Assembly: GCA_018679695.1 (NCBI GenBank)
Contig: JAHHKH010000467.1
Location: forward strand, 1 to 21,328
Direction of reading: 5' to 3'
Length of the DNA stretch: 21,328 nt
DNA from: Maribacter sp.
GTDB lineage: Bacteria > Bacteroidota > Bacteroidia > Flavobacteriales > Flavobacteriaceae
The position numbers were made by a program, and so were the translations under genes. Of this stretch, positions 13,555-21,328 are shown one piece after another; the first letter of the stretch is position 1, and each line of letters opens with the position of its first letter. Under the pieces are notes generated by a model. The model worked only from the letters and a program-made list of their open reading frames with translations, ran no database searches and was not told the origin of the DNA.

Positions 13555-15961
13555 CGGACTTTAGTCGATCTCGTTCAATTTTATCAATATCCCGTTGATT
13601 ATCCGCTAATCTAAAATTACCAAAGTTCACGGTAAACCCGAAGCGAACGTATTGTGTTTCCAGCCTAGGTAAGTAGGCGTTGTCCTGATTAAGGTATTTC
13701 GATGAGATGCGGTTATTGGCTTTGTTCAACAAATCATTCACCTGTAAACTGATCAGGGCCTTATTGTCCCATAGGGTCTTTCTTAAACCAAAAGTAATAT
13801 TGGTTGTTTCTTCCTGCCTGTATGATCCTTCTAAAAATCCAGAAAGGTAAGTCAATCCAACTTCCCCCTTGAAGGTTCCATCTTTTGAAAGATTGAGAAA
13901 ATTGGTAAGATCAACATAAACCCCGTCAACACTGTTCGTTACTTCTTGGTTATTGCTCTCCAAGGCAACAAAGGTTTCATCCTCATGAAAAATGGAAATA
14001 TAATTATAAAGATACCACCAATCGGTCAAGCTTTTTCCATAATTGAAATCAAATCCGTATGAGGTACTTTCAAGGACATTTTGGGTAATATCGCGCAGTA
14101 CAAGGCTTTCATTGTCCTGGAAGGCCAACGTTGATATGTAATTACCATTATCCCTATAATAAAGGTCAAATGACATTTCGCTATTCAAGGTATAGTTCAA
14201 ATTGAAATTATGACTGAAATTTGGAAGCAAGTTCGGGTTTCCCTCACTAAAATTATTCTCATTGATATAATACCTGAACGGATTTAGATCCCCATATCTT
14301 GGTCGCGCCAGTTTCCGTGAATAGTCAAAGGAGAAGCTATGTTCCTCTTTTGGCGTAAAAAGCAAATGAAGTGTTGGGAACAGTTCAAAATATTTCAGAT
14401 CATTGATTTCGGAAAGCGAGGTAGAAAATCCCGAGCTTTCGGTATGTTCTGCACGTAAACCGAATTTGAGGCTGAATTTATCCCAATCCTTGGATGCACT
14501 CATATATGCCGCATAGACTTTTTCATCGTAGAAATAGTCATCGGATTGGTTAGGTATAAATATTGATCCACTGGGCGTAGTTTCAAAAAAGTCAATACCA
14601 CTTTTTGATTCAATGAAGGATCCTTTTAATCCTGTTTCAAAAGCAACGCTTCCAATGGCCGTAGTAATATCCAATTGGGTCGTGTAGATATCAATATCCT
14701 GGTCGGCAGCCGTAAAAAAGCCGAATGTTCTTATAAATTGGTTGTTGCTGTCATAATAATCGGATCTCGCATCTTGGTCGCTTTCAAAATCGTATTTAGT
14801 GTAATGGCCATTTAATCTAAGGCTTCCATGTTCTTTAAAATTATGTTTATAGGTGAGATCTGCAGAATAATTACTCTTGTCCTCAAGCAGGTCGCTTTCC
14901 GTTATAAAGGTAGAATCGAGCATGCGTTGGGCATTGCGCATATCGGTAAACTGCAAATTATCAAATTCCTTATCAGGGGAAACCAATGCGCTCGATGCAA
15001 AGCTAAGTTCATTTCTGTCGTCTATGGTATAATCCAAATTCAGCTGTGCCGAATGTGATTTTATTCTAGTTATTTTATCAAAATCGGTATTCCACCTGGA
15101 AAAGATCCCCGTTTCGTTTATAAAATTGGTTTCGCTTTCGATATTCTTAAAGTCCTTGCGTGGGCTATGATTATATGAGGCAAAAAGATTTAATTTTTTG
15201 GTCTTGTAAAAATGTGACGTCCCAAAAGTATATTTTGGAAAAACAGATTGGGTATAAGTAGTGCTGAGGTTTCCTTTGTAGCCCATTGAAATATTTTTAC
15301 TGGTCACGATATTAAGGACAGGACCACCTTCGGCATCGTACTTTGCAGGAGGATTGTTAATGACCTCCACTGATTTTATAGAGCTTGCCGGATAGTTCTC
15401 CAATAAGTCGCGAACTTCTTGCGAAGACAATTGAACCTTGCGGTCATTGATATAGATTGTGGCCGATTGATTTCGCACCTGTAACTCTTCCTGTGTTGCA
15501 ATAACCCCAGGTGTTCGTTTGAGTACATCCCAGGAACTGCCTTGTGAAACCACCGTATTCTCTACATTAAAAACAAGGCGGTCTGCCTTGCGTTCGATCA
15601 TGGGTTTCATAGAAGTTATTACGACCTCCTTCAAATTCTCTACATTCTGATCAATAATGATAGTACCCATAGCTATATCTTTGGTAACGTCAATAGCGAC
15701 CAATTTTGAGGAATTACGTATATAACTTGCCTTTATAAAATAAGTATTGGGCTTTACATTGGCCAACTTGAACAAGCCATTTTCATCAGCTGAAACACCT
15801 TTTATCATTGTGGTGTCTACCACCTGAAGCAAAGAAACCGTTGCAAAGGAAATAGCTTGGTTATCGCGATCCTTGACTGTGCCAGTCACCTCAAAGCTTT
15901 GCGCACTCAAGGGTATTGTATGCACAAAAGATACCAACAAAAGAAGATAAAAGTATTTCAC
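13547..15961 (-). CDS. TonB-dependent-receptor-like outer-membrane beta-barrel protein
   Basis: An 804-residue outer-membrane protein. A signal peptide (MKYFYLLLLVSFVHTIPLSAQ) is followed by a carboxypeptidase-regulatory-like beta domain (about 24-100, FEVTGTVKDRDNQAISFATV), a plug domain (about 105-215; VVITSMKPMIERKADRLVFNVE, RTPGVIA, INNPPAKYDAEGGPVLNIV) and a long beta-barrel rich in alternating aromatic and polar strands (about 230-785). This order matches the outer membrane beta-barrel family PF14905, common in Bacteroidota and distinct from SusC. The start is GTG at 15961: a TAA lies directly upstream in frame and the signal peptide begins there. No SusD-like partner is adjacent, so the transported ligand is unknown. 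The C-terminus IDKIERDRLKSDQ extends past the barrel end. Confidence 0.88.
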   Translation of the reverse strand: MKYFYLLLLVSFVHTIPLSAQSFEVTGTVKDRDNQAISFATVSLLQVVDTTMIKGVSADENGLFKLANVKPNTYFIKASYIRNSSKLVAIDVTKDIAMGTIIIDQNVENLKEVVITSMKPMIERKADRLVFNVENTVVSQGSSWDVLKRTPGVIATQEELQVRNQSATIYINDRKVQLSSQEVRDLLENYPASSIKSVEVINNPPAKYDAEGGPVLNIVTSKNISMGYKGNLSTTYTQSVFPKYTFGTSHFYKTKKLNLFASYNHSPRKDFKNIESETNFINETGIFSRWNTDFDKITRIKSHSAQLNLDYTIDDRNELSFASSALVSPDKEFDNLQFTDMRNAQRMLDSTFITESDLLEDKSNYSADLTYKHNFKEHGSLRLNGHYTKYDFESDQDARSDYYDSNNQFIRTFGFFTAADQDIDIYTTQLDITTAIGSVAFETGLKGSFIESKSGIDFFETTPSGSIFIPNQSDDYFYDEKVYAAYMSASKDWDKFSLKFGLRAEHTESSGFSTSLSEINDLKYFELFPTLHLLFTPKEEHSFSFDYSRKLARPRYGDLNPFRYYINENNFSEGNPNLLPNFSHNFNLNYTLNSEMSFDLYYRDNGNYISTLAFQDNESLVLRDITQNVLESTSYGFDFNYGKSLTDWWYLYNYISIFHEDETFVALESNNQEVTNSVDGVYVDLTNFLNLSKDGTFKGEVGLTYLSGFLEGSYRQEETTNITFGLRKTLWDNKALISLQVNDLLNKANNRISSKYLNQDNAYLPRLETQYVRFGFTVNFGNFRLADNQRDIDKIERDRLKSDQ

Positions 15962-15981
15962 TTACTATTTGGGTTAAACCT

Positions 15982-15989
15982 CAAATCTA
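15982..15989 (-). promoter_or_regulatory. Possible Bacteroidota -7 element for the outer-membrane protein gene
   Basis: On the minus strand TAGATTTG is an exact match to the Bacteroidota -7 consensus TAnnTTTG, 20 bases upstream of the GTG start. No -33 TTG is at the expected distance. A GCAAAA/TTTTGC inverted repeat (15990-15995 and 16003-16008) lies directly upstream and could bind a regulator. Confidence 0.35.
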
Positions 15990-16334
15990 GCAAAATATGT
16001 GCTTTTGCATAGTAGGAATGTCAACTTTATGCTTCCAAAGCTACTTGTAAAACAATTACTTCCGATTATAATCACCTTGTCTTGGAACTAAATAGCAATG
16101 ATTTGCAGGAAGAATTGAATCGTGAAGTCGATAATAATCCAGGCATTCAGTAAATGCCGACGTCCAAAGTAATATTAGCTTGTATTGAGAGCAAGATGTT
16201 AATGTAAAGGCAATCAATAATAAGAGAAAATCAAAAAGACCCTCTTGCCAAAAAATAGAGGTGTCCCAACGGTTTAAGAAGGATGGAGGGGTTTGACTAA
16301 AAATCCGTATTTTGTAGATATAAATGCAACCCAC
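15990..16334. other. Gene-free stretch between divergent genes
   Basis: No convincing gene is found between the outer-membrane protein start and the first SRPBCC gene. A plus-strand frame ending at the TAA near 16157 reads coding-like (NHLVLELNSNDLQEELNR) but has no start codon and a stop just upstream, so it may be a gene scrap. A minus-strand frame across 16056-16334 has no recognisable features. Promoters for both flanking genes must lie here. Confidence 0.4.
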
Positions 16335-16769
16335 ATGAAAAGTTCAGATCCGCCAGTAGTTGTAGCATACAAGTTCAATACTCCGGTTCAAAAGATATGG
16401 AACGCTATCACCGTTCTCAAGGAGATGAGGCAATGGTATTTTGACCAGATTGAGGATTTTAAACCCAAAGTCGGCTTCAAGACCCAATTTGCTGTGCAGG
16501 TGGAAGACCGCACATTTACCCACCTCTGGGAGGTGACCCAAGTAGTTCCCCAACAAAAGATAACTTACAATTGGAAATTTTTGGAATACCCCGGTAGTGG
16601 CGATGTAACTTTTGAATTGATACCCGCAGAGAACCATGTAATGGTAAAACTCGTCAATAGGGTATTCGAAGATTATCCGGACAACATTCCCGAATTCAAA
16701 AGGGAAAGTTGTGAGCAAGGCTGGGAATATTTCATTGGTCAAAAGCTGAAGGACTATTTACATTCTTAA
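16335..16769 (+). CDS. SRPBCC (START/Bet v1-like, AHSA1-type) domain protein
   Basis: A 144-residue cytosolic protein of the SRPBCC fold, which forms a hydrophobic pocket for lipids or other small ligands. Typical motifs: FNTPVQKIWNAITVLKEMRQWY at the N-terminus, FEDYPDNIPEF, and a C-terminal helix ending CEQGWEYFIGQKLKDYL. The central beta strands include TFTHLWEVTQVVP and KITYNWKFLEYPGSGDVTFEL. I start it at ATG 16335; a TTG at 16293 would add 14 residues that precede the conserved fold. It is followed after 38 bases by a second, diverged SRPBCC gene, so the two are likely co-transcribed. No ligand can be assigned. Confidence 0.8.
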   Translation: MKSSDPPVVVAYKFNTPVQKIWNAITVLKEMRQWYFDQIEDFKPKVGFKTQFAVQVEDRTFTHLWEVTQVVPQQKITYNWKFLEYPGSGDVTFELIPAENHVMVKLVNRVFEDYPDNIPEFKRESCEQGWEYFIGQKLKDYLHS

Positions 16770-16807
16770 CAAGGGATTTTGGGGCAAGAATAACCTAATA
16801 AGATAAA

Positions 16808-17188
16808 ATGGAAATCGTTTTAAAAACTACATTTAATACCTCCGCCACGGCAATTTATGACGCTTGGCTAAGCAGCGAAGGGCATACCAAAATGACCGGA
16901 GGTGAGGCTACAGCTTGCAAAAAGGTCGGGGAAGGGTTCTCGGCATGGGATGGCTATATTAATGGAAGTAACTTGGTCCTTGAGGAAAACGAACGAATCG
17001 TACAATCTTGGCGGACCTCCCAATTTTTAGATCATGAACCCGATTCCCAGATTGAAATATTACTCGAAGAAACAAATGGAAGTACCCAATTGACCTTAAG
17101 ACATACCCAGGTCCCCGAAAGTGGGGAGCATTATCGTAAAGGTTGGGACGAACATTATTTTCAGCCCATGAAAAAATATTTTTCGTGA
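16808..17188 (+). CDS. SRPBCC/AHSA1 domain protein, second copy
   Basis: A 126-residue AHSA1-type protein: FNTSATAIYDAWLSSEGHTKMTGGEA at the N-terminus, then FSAWDGYINGSNLVLEENERIVQSWR, and RKGWDEHYFQPMKKYF at the C-terminus. This is the pattern of the AHSA1 family, known from eukaryotic Hsp90 activators but of unclear role in bacteria, where it can bind hydrophobic ligands. It is similar in fold to, but clearly diverged from, the gene at 16335. A rho-independent-looking hairpin overlaps its stop codon, so the two SRPBCC genes appear to form a closed transcription unit. Confidence 0.83.
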   Translation: MEIVLKTTFNTSATAIYDAWLSSEGHTKMTGGEATACKKVGEGFSAWDGYINGSNLVLEENERIVQSWRTSQFLDHEPDSQIEILLEETNGSTQLTLRHTQVPESGEHYRKGWDEHYFQPMKKYFS

Positions 17189-17210
17189 AGAAATATTCAC
17201 GTATTTTTTT
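17184..17210 (+). terminator. Hairpin terminator overlapping the SRPBCC stop codon
   Basis: CGTGAA (17184-17189) and TTCACG (17196-17201) form a 6-bp stem with a six-base loop, followed by TATTTTTTT (17202-17210). The TGA stop at 17186-17188 lies within the left arm, so the terminator is embedded in the end of the coding sequence. Confidence 0.65.
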
Positions 17211-17330
17211 CAATAGCATTCACTCCTGGGAATGGAATATCGGATTTTTGAACCCTAATTCATGCTTTATCTGACAAATTTGGGTAATGACCATATTTTT
17301 TTGGAACTTAGCTTTAAAGACTATAATCAA

Positions 17331-18782
17331 ATGACAAAAAATGCCCTTCTATTAATCACCATCCCAATGATGGTTTGCTCCCTTCTTTTAGGATCGTGTA
17401 CTTCAAAAACAACCTCTAATATGGCTGCAGTCCGTGAAATCCCAGAGACTTTTACCAAGTTATGTGCTTCCTGTCATGGCGATGACCTCAAAGGTGAGAT
17501 TTCGCAGAGCCTTCTTGATGGATCTTGGCAGTTTGGCTCTCGAAAAGGGGATATTACGCGTTCTATCAAATTTGGCTATCCCCATCATGGAATGCCTGCC
17601 TGGGGAGAAATTCTGTCTGATGCGGAGATCGATTCACTGGTCAGTTTTTTAATGTATGAGGAAGAACGTCTAGGCATCACCAAACCACCTATTCCCGATA
17701 CATTGGAGACACAGGACTATATGATCAAAGTGGATGTGATTGCTGAGGGCCTCGATGTACCTTGGGCCATTGATTTTATCGACCCGAACAGGGCATTGAT
17801 TACCGAGCGATCAGGGGCTTTGCGAATTCTGGAGAATGGGGTACTGCTCCCAGAGGCCGTAAAAGGTATTCCTGAAGTTCGTGCTTTGGGGCAGGGTGGT
17901 CTCCTCGATGTGGCAGTAGATCCCAATTATGAAAGCGAGCCTTGGATATACCTTGCCTTTAGCCACGGTCATGGTAAAGTAATGGAAGAGGGGGAGGAAC
18001 GCGTCCCAGCAATGACCTCAATTGTAAGGGGTAAACTCGTGGGCAATACATGGATTGATCAAGAGGTGCTGTTCCAAGCCCCTTTTGAAACTTATAAAAC
18101 AGCAGGGCACCATTTTGGAAGCCGTATTGTCTTTGATCCCGAAGGCTATCTTTACTTTAGCATTGGAGATCGAGGTACTATGGAGGATGCCCAAGATCTG
18201 AGCAAACCCAACGGCAAGACGCATCGTATACATAAAGATGGTCGGGTGCCAGAATCGAACCCTTTTTATAATACCCCCGGTGCCGTCAAATCTATTTATA
18301 CGTATGGCAATCGCAATGCCCAAGGGCTGGCGGTGCACCCTCAAACGGGTCAGGTTTGGGAAACGGAACATGGACCAATGGGTGGTGATGAACTCAACTT
18401 GATCGGTCCGGGACTTAATTATGGTTGGCCGGAAATCTGCTATTGTATAAATTACAATGGCGATATCATCACCGAATTTACCCATAAAGAAGGTATGGAA
18501 CAGCCTATTGCTTATTGGAGGCCCTCTATAGCGACTTGTGGGTTGGATTTTTATAGCGGGGATGTCTTTCCAAAATGGAAAAATCGACTCTTGGTCGGTG
18601 CTTTACGCATGGAGGAACTTCAGTTGCTCGATATCGAGAAAGACCGGATGATGTATCGGCAAACGATCCTAAAGAATGCGGGTAGGGTGCGTGATGTAAC
18701 CACCGGACCTGATGGGGCCATCTACGTGGTACTGAACGAACCGGGGAAGGTGCTTCGATTAAGCCAACTGCCTGTGTTATAA
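17331..18782 (+). CDS. Cytochrome c-PQQ-type sugar dehydrogenase fusion lipoprotein
   Basis: A 483-residue membrane-anchored oxidoreductase. The lipobox LLLGSC gives a lipidated Cys23. A cytochrome c domain follows, with CASCH (Cys45, Cys48, His49) and a likely axial Met88 in HHGMPAWG. From about residue 125 a six-bladed beta-propeller of the soluble glucose/sorbosone dehydrogenase family begins: VDVIAEGLDVPWAIDF, HHFGSRIVFDPEGYLYFSIGD, YGNRNAQGLAVHP, ETEHGPMGGDELNLI, GLNYGWPE and RVRDVTTGPDGAIYVV. The family uses PQQ to oxidise aldoses to lactones; the fused haem would pass electrons to the respiratory chain. Start at ATG 17331, because an ATG at 17262 would add 23 residues ahead of the lipoprotein signal. 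No PQQ biosynthesis genes are in the window, so the cofactor would come from elsewhere. Confidence 0.88.
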   Translation: MTKNALLLITIPMMVCSLLLGSCTSKTTSNMAAVREIPETFTKLCASCHGDDLKGEISQSLLDGSWQFGSRKGDITRSIKFGYPHHGMPAWGEILSDAEIDSLVSFLMYEEERLGITKPPIPDTLETQDYMIKVDVIAEGLDVPWAIDFIDPNRALITERSGALRILENGVLLPEAVKGIPEVRALGQGGLLDVAVDPNYESEPWIYLAFSHGHGKVMEEGEERVPAMTSIVRGKLVGNTWIDQEVLFQAPFETYKTAGHHFGSRIVFDPEGYLYFSIGDRGTMEDAQDLSKPNGKTHRIHKDGRVPESNPFYNTPGAVKSIYTYGNRNAQGLAVHPQTGQVWETEHGPMGGDELNLIGPGLNYGWPEICYCINYNGDIITEFTHKEGMEQPIAYWRPSIATCGLDFYSGDVFPKWKNRLLVGALRMEELQLLDIEKDRMMYRQTILKNAGRVRDVTTGPDGAIYVVLNEPGKVLRLSQLPVL

Positions 18783-19043
18783 TATCGGCATTAAGTATTT
18801 GATCGATCAGGAAAATCACAGCTTGAAAATCACTGGAAAATCCTTTTGTGGGCCTCTGGTTATCACTGGTATGGATTTCCTAACCACCCCTTTAGCAAGG
18901 TTGGCCTTAATCCCGTACTTATTTGTTAACTTAGGACTCTGGCGGAAAAGTTCTGAATGCCAACTAACCTGACGGAAGGGAGGCGCACCAACCAGGCTGC
19001 TGTTATCGCAGTCGGCGTAATATATCATAGAAAATGGAATCTC
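18783..19043. other. Unassigned gap with a long minus-strand frame
   Basis: The minus strand over 18816-19028 is open for 70 codons and reads FRQVSWHSELFRQSPKL, then IKANLAKGVVRKSIP. The sequence looks like a fragment of something repeated in flavobacterial genomes rather than a free-standing gene, but I cannot name it. The beginning of the gap has three spaced copies of GGAAAATC or GAAAATCAC. I see no terminator. Confidence 0.3.
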
Positions 19044-20192
19044 ATGAGTCTACTTAGTGTCGGTGTTTTTAGCACCTCAAGAAAAAAACAGGAAAAAAGA
19101 GTACCCATCCACCCTGATCAATTGGATTGGATAGACGGGGAAATCAAAAGTCATCTCTTTTTTGAGACGGGTTATGGCTTACGATTTGGAATGAATGACA
19201 GCGAACTCGCCAAACAGAGTGGTGGTCTTCTTAGTCGGCAGGAGCTTTTTCAACGATGTGATATTGCTTTATTGGCGAAACCGGTACAAGAGGATTTTGA
19301 TGAGATGAAAGAGGGCACTATCCATTGGGGCTGGCCACACTGTGTTCAGCAAAGTGGTATTACACAAACAGCTATTGACCGAAAGCTAACACTTATTGCC
19401 TGGGAGGCCATGCATCGATGGTCAGCTCACGGGGATTGGCAAATGCATATCTTTCAAAACAATAACGAAATAGCAGGATATGCCGGGGTACACCATGCTA
19501 TGAACCTATTAGGAATAGATGGGAATTATGGGCCAAAACGCAAAGCAGTGGTGCTTAGTTTCGGTTCGGTGAGCAGAGGTGCTGTACGTGCTTTGCAGGC
19601 CAGGGGCATACATGATATTACAGTGTTCACCCAACGGCATTATTTTCTCGTAGCCGACCAAATGGCCGGAGTGAATTATTATCAATTCGAAGAAGACCAA
19701 GATGGTAACCTGATGTCGTTACATCCGGAACATCAACCGCGTCCCTTTGTTGAAGAGTTGGTTGATGCGGATATTATAGTGAATGGCATACTACAGGATA
19801 CCGATTCTCCTTTGATGTTAGTGAAAGAAGATCAAAATGATCGCTTGAAGCCGGGCTGCCTAATTGTAGATGTTAGTTGTGATGAAGGTATGGCTTTCTC
19901 ATTTGCCAAGCCCACGAATTTTGAAGTGCCGATATTTAAGGCAGGAAAGGTGTTTTATTATGCGGTCGACCATACGCCTTCCTATCTATGGAATGCCGCT
20001 ACTTGGGAAATATCGAACAGCCTTACCCCTTATTTGCCCACTATAATGGGAGGCCCGGTTAAATGGGAACAAAGTGAAACCATCCGCCGAGCCATTGAGA
20101 TCAAAGATGGAATTATACAAAACCCAAAAATCATCTCCTTTCAAAATAGGTCAAGTGAATATCCACATCCTGAGCTTTCGGCTGCACGTTAA
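19044..20192 (+). CDS. Alanine dehydrogenase/PNT-family enzyme, N5-(carboxyethyl)ornithine synthase-like
   Basis: A 382-residue cytosolic NAD(P)-dependent enzyme. The N-terminal AlaDH/PNT domain has VGVFSTSRKKQEKRVPIHP, HLFFETGYGLRFG and LLAKPV. The middle has TIHWGWPHC and NNEIAGYAGVHHAMNLLG. The Rossmann site is VVLSFGSVSRGAVRAL (about 170-183), followed by DADIIVNGIL and the family-specific CDEGMAFSFAKPTNFE and AVDHTPSYLWNAATWEIS. These motifs fit carboxyethylornithine synthase, which in Lactococcus joins pyruvate to the side-chain amine of ornithine; a related opine-type or amino-acid dehydrogenase is possible. It is longer than the Lactococcus enzyme. ATG 19044 is the start because conserved sequence begins there. 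No operon partner is evident. Confidence 0.7.
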   Translation: MSLLSVGVFSTSRKKQEKRVPIHPDQLDWIDGEIKSHLFFETGYGLRFGMNDSELAKQSGGLLSRQELFQRCDIALLAKPVQEDFDEMKEGTIHWGWPHCVQQSGITQTAIDRKLTLIAWEAMHRWSAHGDWQMHIFQNNNEIAGYAGVHHAMNLLGIDGNYGPKRKAVVLSFGSVSRGAVRALQARGIHDITVFTQRHYFLVADQMAGVNYYQFEEDQDGNLMSLHPEHQPRPFVEELVDADIIVNGILQDTDSPLMLVKEDQNDRLKPGCLIVDVSCDEGMAFSFAKPTNFEVPIFKAGKVFYYAVDHTPSYLWNAATWEISNSLTPYLPTIMGGPVKWEQSETIRRAIEIKDGIIQNPKIISFQNRSSEYPHPELSAAR

Positions 20193-20492
20193 TGGGATAA
20201 TCTTACAATACATATACTGGAATGAGGCGTTTCCAACCATAATTGAATTATTGGAAAAAATAATTTTTGAAAGTGCCTGTTTTGCAATCGCATTTTTTGG
20301 CTGTTTAGCAAACCACTCCTGTAAATGTTAAGGAAAGCGTTGTTAAAGTATGTAGATTCTAAAAATAATGCTAAAAAGCACCAAAAGCTGTTAAAAGATT
20401 CCCAAGCAAAGTAACAATTGGTTTTTTGAGTAGTCTTATTAACAACGAAACACAAAACATCAATTTCAAACAACAATTAAATCAATCTAAAA
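20193..20492. other. Gene-free upstream region of the repeat protein
   Basis: About 300 bases of AT-rich sequence without a supportable gene. It contains ATAATT-G-AATTAT (a short near-palindrome near 20240) and a run with several AAAAGC words near 20370-20395. No Bacteroidota -7/-33 pair could be matched. The promoter of the following secreted protein should be here. Confidence 0.4.
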
Positions 20493-21050
20493 ATGAACAA
20501 ATTAATGCTTATATGCGGACTGATGCTGCTAGGTAGCGTACCCGCACAGGAGAATCTAAAAATCGGTACAGAGGTACAACCCGTTACTATTGCTTCAGCT
20601 ATTTCACAGGATATGTTGGTAACCAATATTGAAATGGCAGAGACAATTGTTTGGTCAGAATCCATTGTTTTGGGTTCGGATACGGATTGCAAGGAGAATG
20701 CAGATTTGGACCTCAACGAAATCGCCTATATTGAAGTAGAACCACAAATTGAACTTGGTTTTGATACCGCCGACTACCTTCCTGAGGGTTTTGACCCGCA
20801 CAAATTGTATGTAGATCTTAATGCCGTGGAATATGTTGAGGAACAAGATGAAATCGAAATGGGTTTTAATGTGGCCGATTATTTGCCTGCAAACTTTGAC
20901 CCCTATGCAGATCCTTTGGATATTGAAAGTATAAATTATATGGAAGAGGAGGAGCAAATTGAGTTGGGCTTTGATACGGCAGCATATCTTCCAGCAAATT
21001 TTGACCCCTACAGCAGTGAGGTCGAAGCAAAAGAAGTTACGGTTTTGTAG
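20493..21050 (+). CDS. Secreted acidic protein with three 35-residue repeats
   Basis: A 185-residue protein with a signal peptide (MNKLMLICGLMLLGSVPAQ) and a very acidic mature chain. Residues 73-177 are three tandem repeats of exactly 35 residues (73-107, 108-142, 143-177). Each repeat ends with the core (L/M)GF(D/N)xAxYLPxxFDP and starts with a stretch rich in Glu, Asp and Ile (IEVEPQIEL, VEEQDEIEM, MEEEEQIEL). Small secreted proteins with a YLP-FDPY core are, as far as I recall, common hypothetical proteins in Flavobacteriaceae; I know of no function. The acidity and repeats would suit ion binding or a surface structural role, but that is a guess. The gene ends 20 bases before a strong terminator and stands alone. 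Confidence 0.8.
   Translation: MNKLMLICGLMLLGSVPAQENLKIGTEVQPVTIASAISQDMLVTNIEMAETIVWSESIVLGSDTDCKENADLDLNEIAYIEVEPQIELGFDTADYLPEGFDPHKLYVDLNAVEYVEEQDEIEMGFNVADYLPANFDPYADPLDIESINYMEEEEQIELGFDTAAYLPANFDPYSSEVEAKEVTVL
20709..21023 (+). repeat. Three in-frame 105-bp tandem repeats
   Basis: Three consecutive 105-bp units encode the 35-residue repeats of the secreted protein. The second and third units share YLPANFDPY; the first and third share QIELGFDTA. The identity pattern suggests duplication with later divergence, not recent slippage. Confidence 0.75.
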
Positions 21051-21070
21051 GCTGACAAAATAATAGTATA

Positions 21071-21103
21071 AAAAAGGACCCTTGTAAACCAAGGGTCCTT
21101 TTT
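21071..21103 (+). terminator. Strong rho-independent terminator
   Basis: AAAAAGGACCCTTG (21071-21084) pairs perfectly with CAAGGGTCCTTTTT (21090-21103) around a five-base loop TAAAC. The A- and T-tracts at the stem base allow termination in both directions. It lies 20 bases after the stop of the repeat protein gene. Confidence 0.9.
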
Positions 21104-21328
21104 GTTGTTGTTATAGAATTTGGCAGGACAGTTTTTTCTGTTTTGGTGGCCTTAAATGAGTTAAATGACCACCCGTAAATTTTTACCTCAGGAAGCACTG
21201 TCAGTTAACTTGGGTTGGTGTAAAACCTACTATTTTATGGAACTTGAAGCCGTCTCGATCATTACTTTAAATACTAACCCTTGTCCTTGCTTACTTATCA
21301 TAAAAATTCGATTTTTACGGTAAGCTTT
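21104..21328. other. Window end without a clear gene
   Basis: I see no supportable gene. A minus-strand frame enters from the window edge and ends at TAG 21232-21230 after 32 residues (KAYRKNRIFMISKQGQG at its start). It could be the C-terminus of a leftward gene outside the window, but it is too short to judge. Confidence 0.3.

Noticed and set aside
11171..15961. A polysaccharide-utilisation locus formed by the GH36 enzyme and the outer-membrane receptor
   Set aside because: The genes converge on opposite strands, there is no SusD-like gene, and the receptor is of the PF14905 type rather than SusC.
16056..16334. Minus-strand 92-codon frame with a hydrophobic segment
   Set aside because: Its start overlaps the plus-strand gene's leader, it has no recognisable domain, and it lies where promoters are expected.
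21230..21328. C-terminal piece of a leftward gene at the window edge
   Set aside because: Only 32 residues are visible and no family is recognisable; mentioned in the end-region entry but not called.

Overview
The window is a chromosomal stretch from a member of the Bacteroidota, most likely a marine Flavobacteriaceae. The evidence is the moderately low GC content, the lack of strong Shine-Dalgarno sites, a TonB-dependent outer-membrane protein with a carboxypeptidase-regulatory-like N-terminus, several lipoproteins, and a dinB/dnaE mutagenesis pair of the type seen in that phylum. Assignment below phylum rests on my recognition of protein families, not on a search. I see no tRNA, rRNA, CRISPR array, insertion sequence or prophage.

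Layout. (1) 1-2881: the 5' part of a leftward secreted protein, then a two-gene rightward unit: a PLP-dependent threonine/serine dehydratase-type enzyme and a lipoprotein with an ADP-ribosylglycohydrolase fold. (2) 3021-7723: a small membrane protein, then a Y-family DNA polymerase with intact catalytic residues and a clamp-binding motif, then a second DnaE-type polymerase. This looks like a damage-inducible translesion cassette. A short dyad sits just before the Y-polymerase start, and the DnaE reading frame has no normal start codon at its conserved N-terminus. (3) 7931-10559: an AraC-family regulator made of a DUF4242 domain, a degenerate nucleotide-cyclase-like domain and an AraC DNA-binding domain, followed by a nitrilase and a DinB-superfamily metalloprotein. 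The gap before the nitrilase carries direct repeats 21 bp apart and a perfect 16-bp palindrome. (4) 10560-11170: debris including a broken DUF418 membrane-protein gene. (5) 11171-15961: a secreted GH36 alpha-galactosidase converging on a leftward outer-membrane beta-barrel receptor. (6) 16335-18782: two SRPBCC/AHSA1 proteins, a terminator, and a lipoprotein fusing cytochrome c to a PQQ-type sugar dehydrogenase. (7) 19044-21103: an alanine-dehydrogenase/carboxyethylornithine-synthase-like enzyme, then a small secreted acidic protein with three exact-period 35-residue repeats and a strong terminator.

The two most coherent modules are the polymerase pair and the regulator-nitrilase-DinB-like locus. 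The latter is the best candidate here for an undescribed system: a proposed ligand- or metal-sensing regulator with its own binding sites in front of a nitrile-processing enzyme. The remaining genes look like ordinary flavobacterial accessory metabolism, with no evident functional link between neighbouring blocks.
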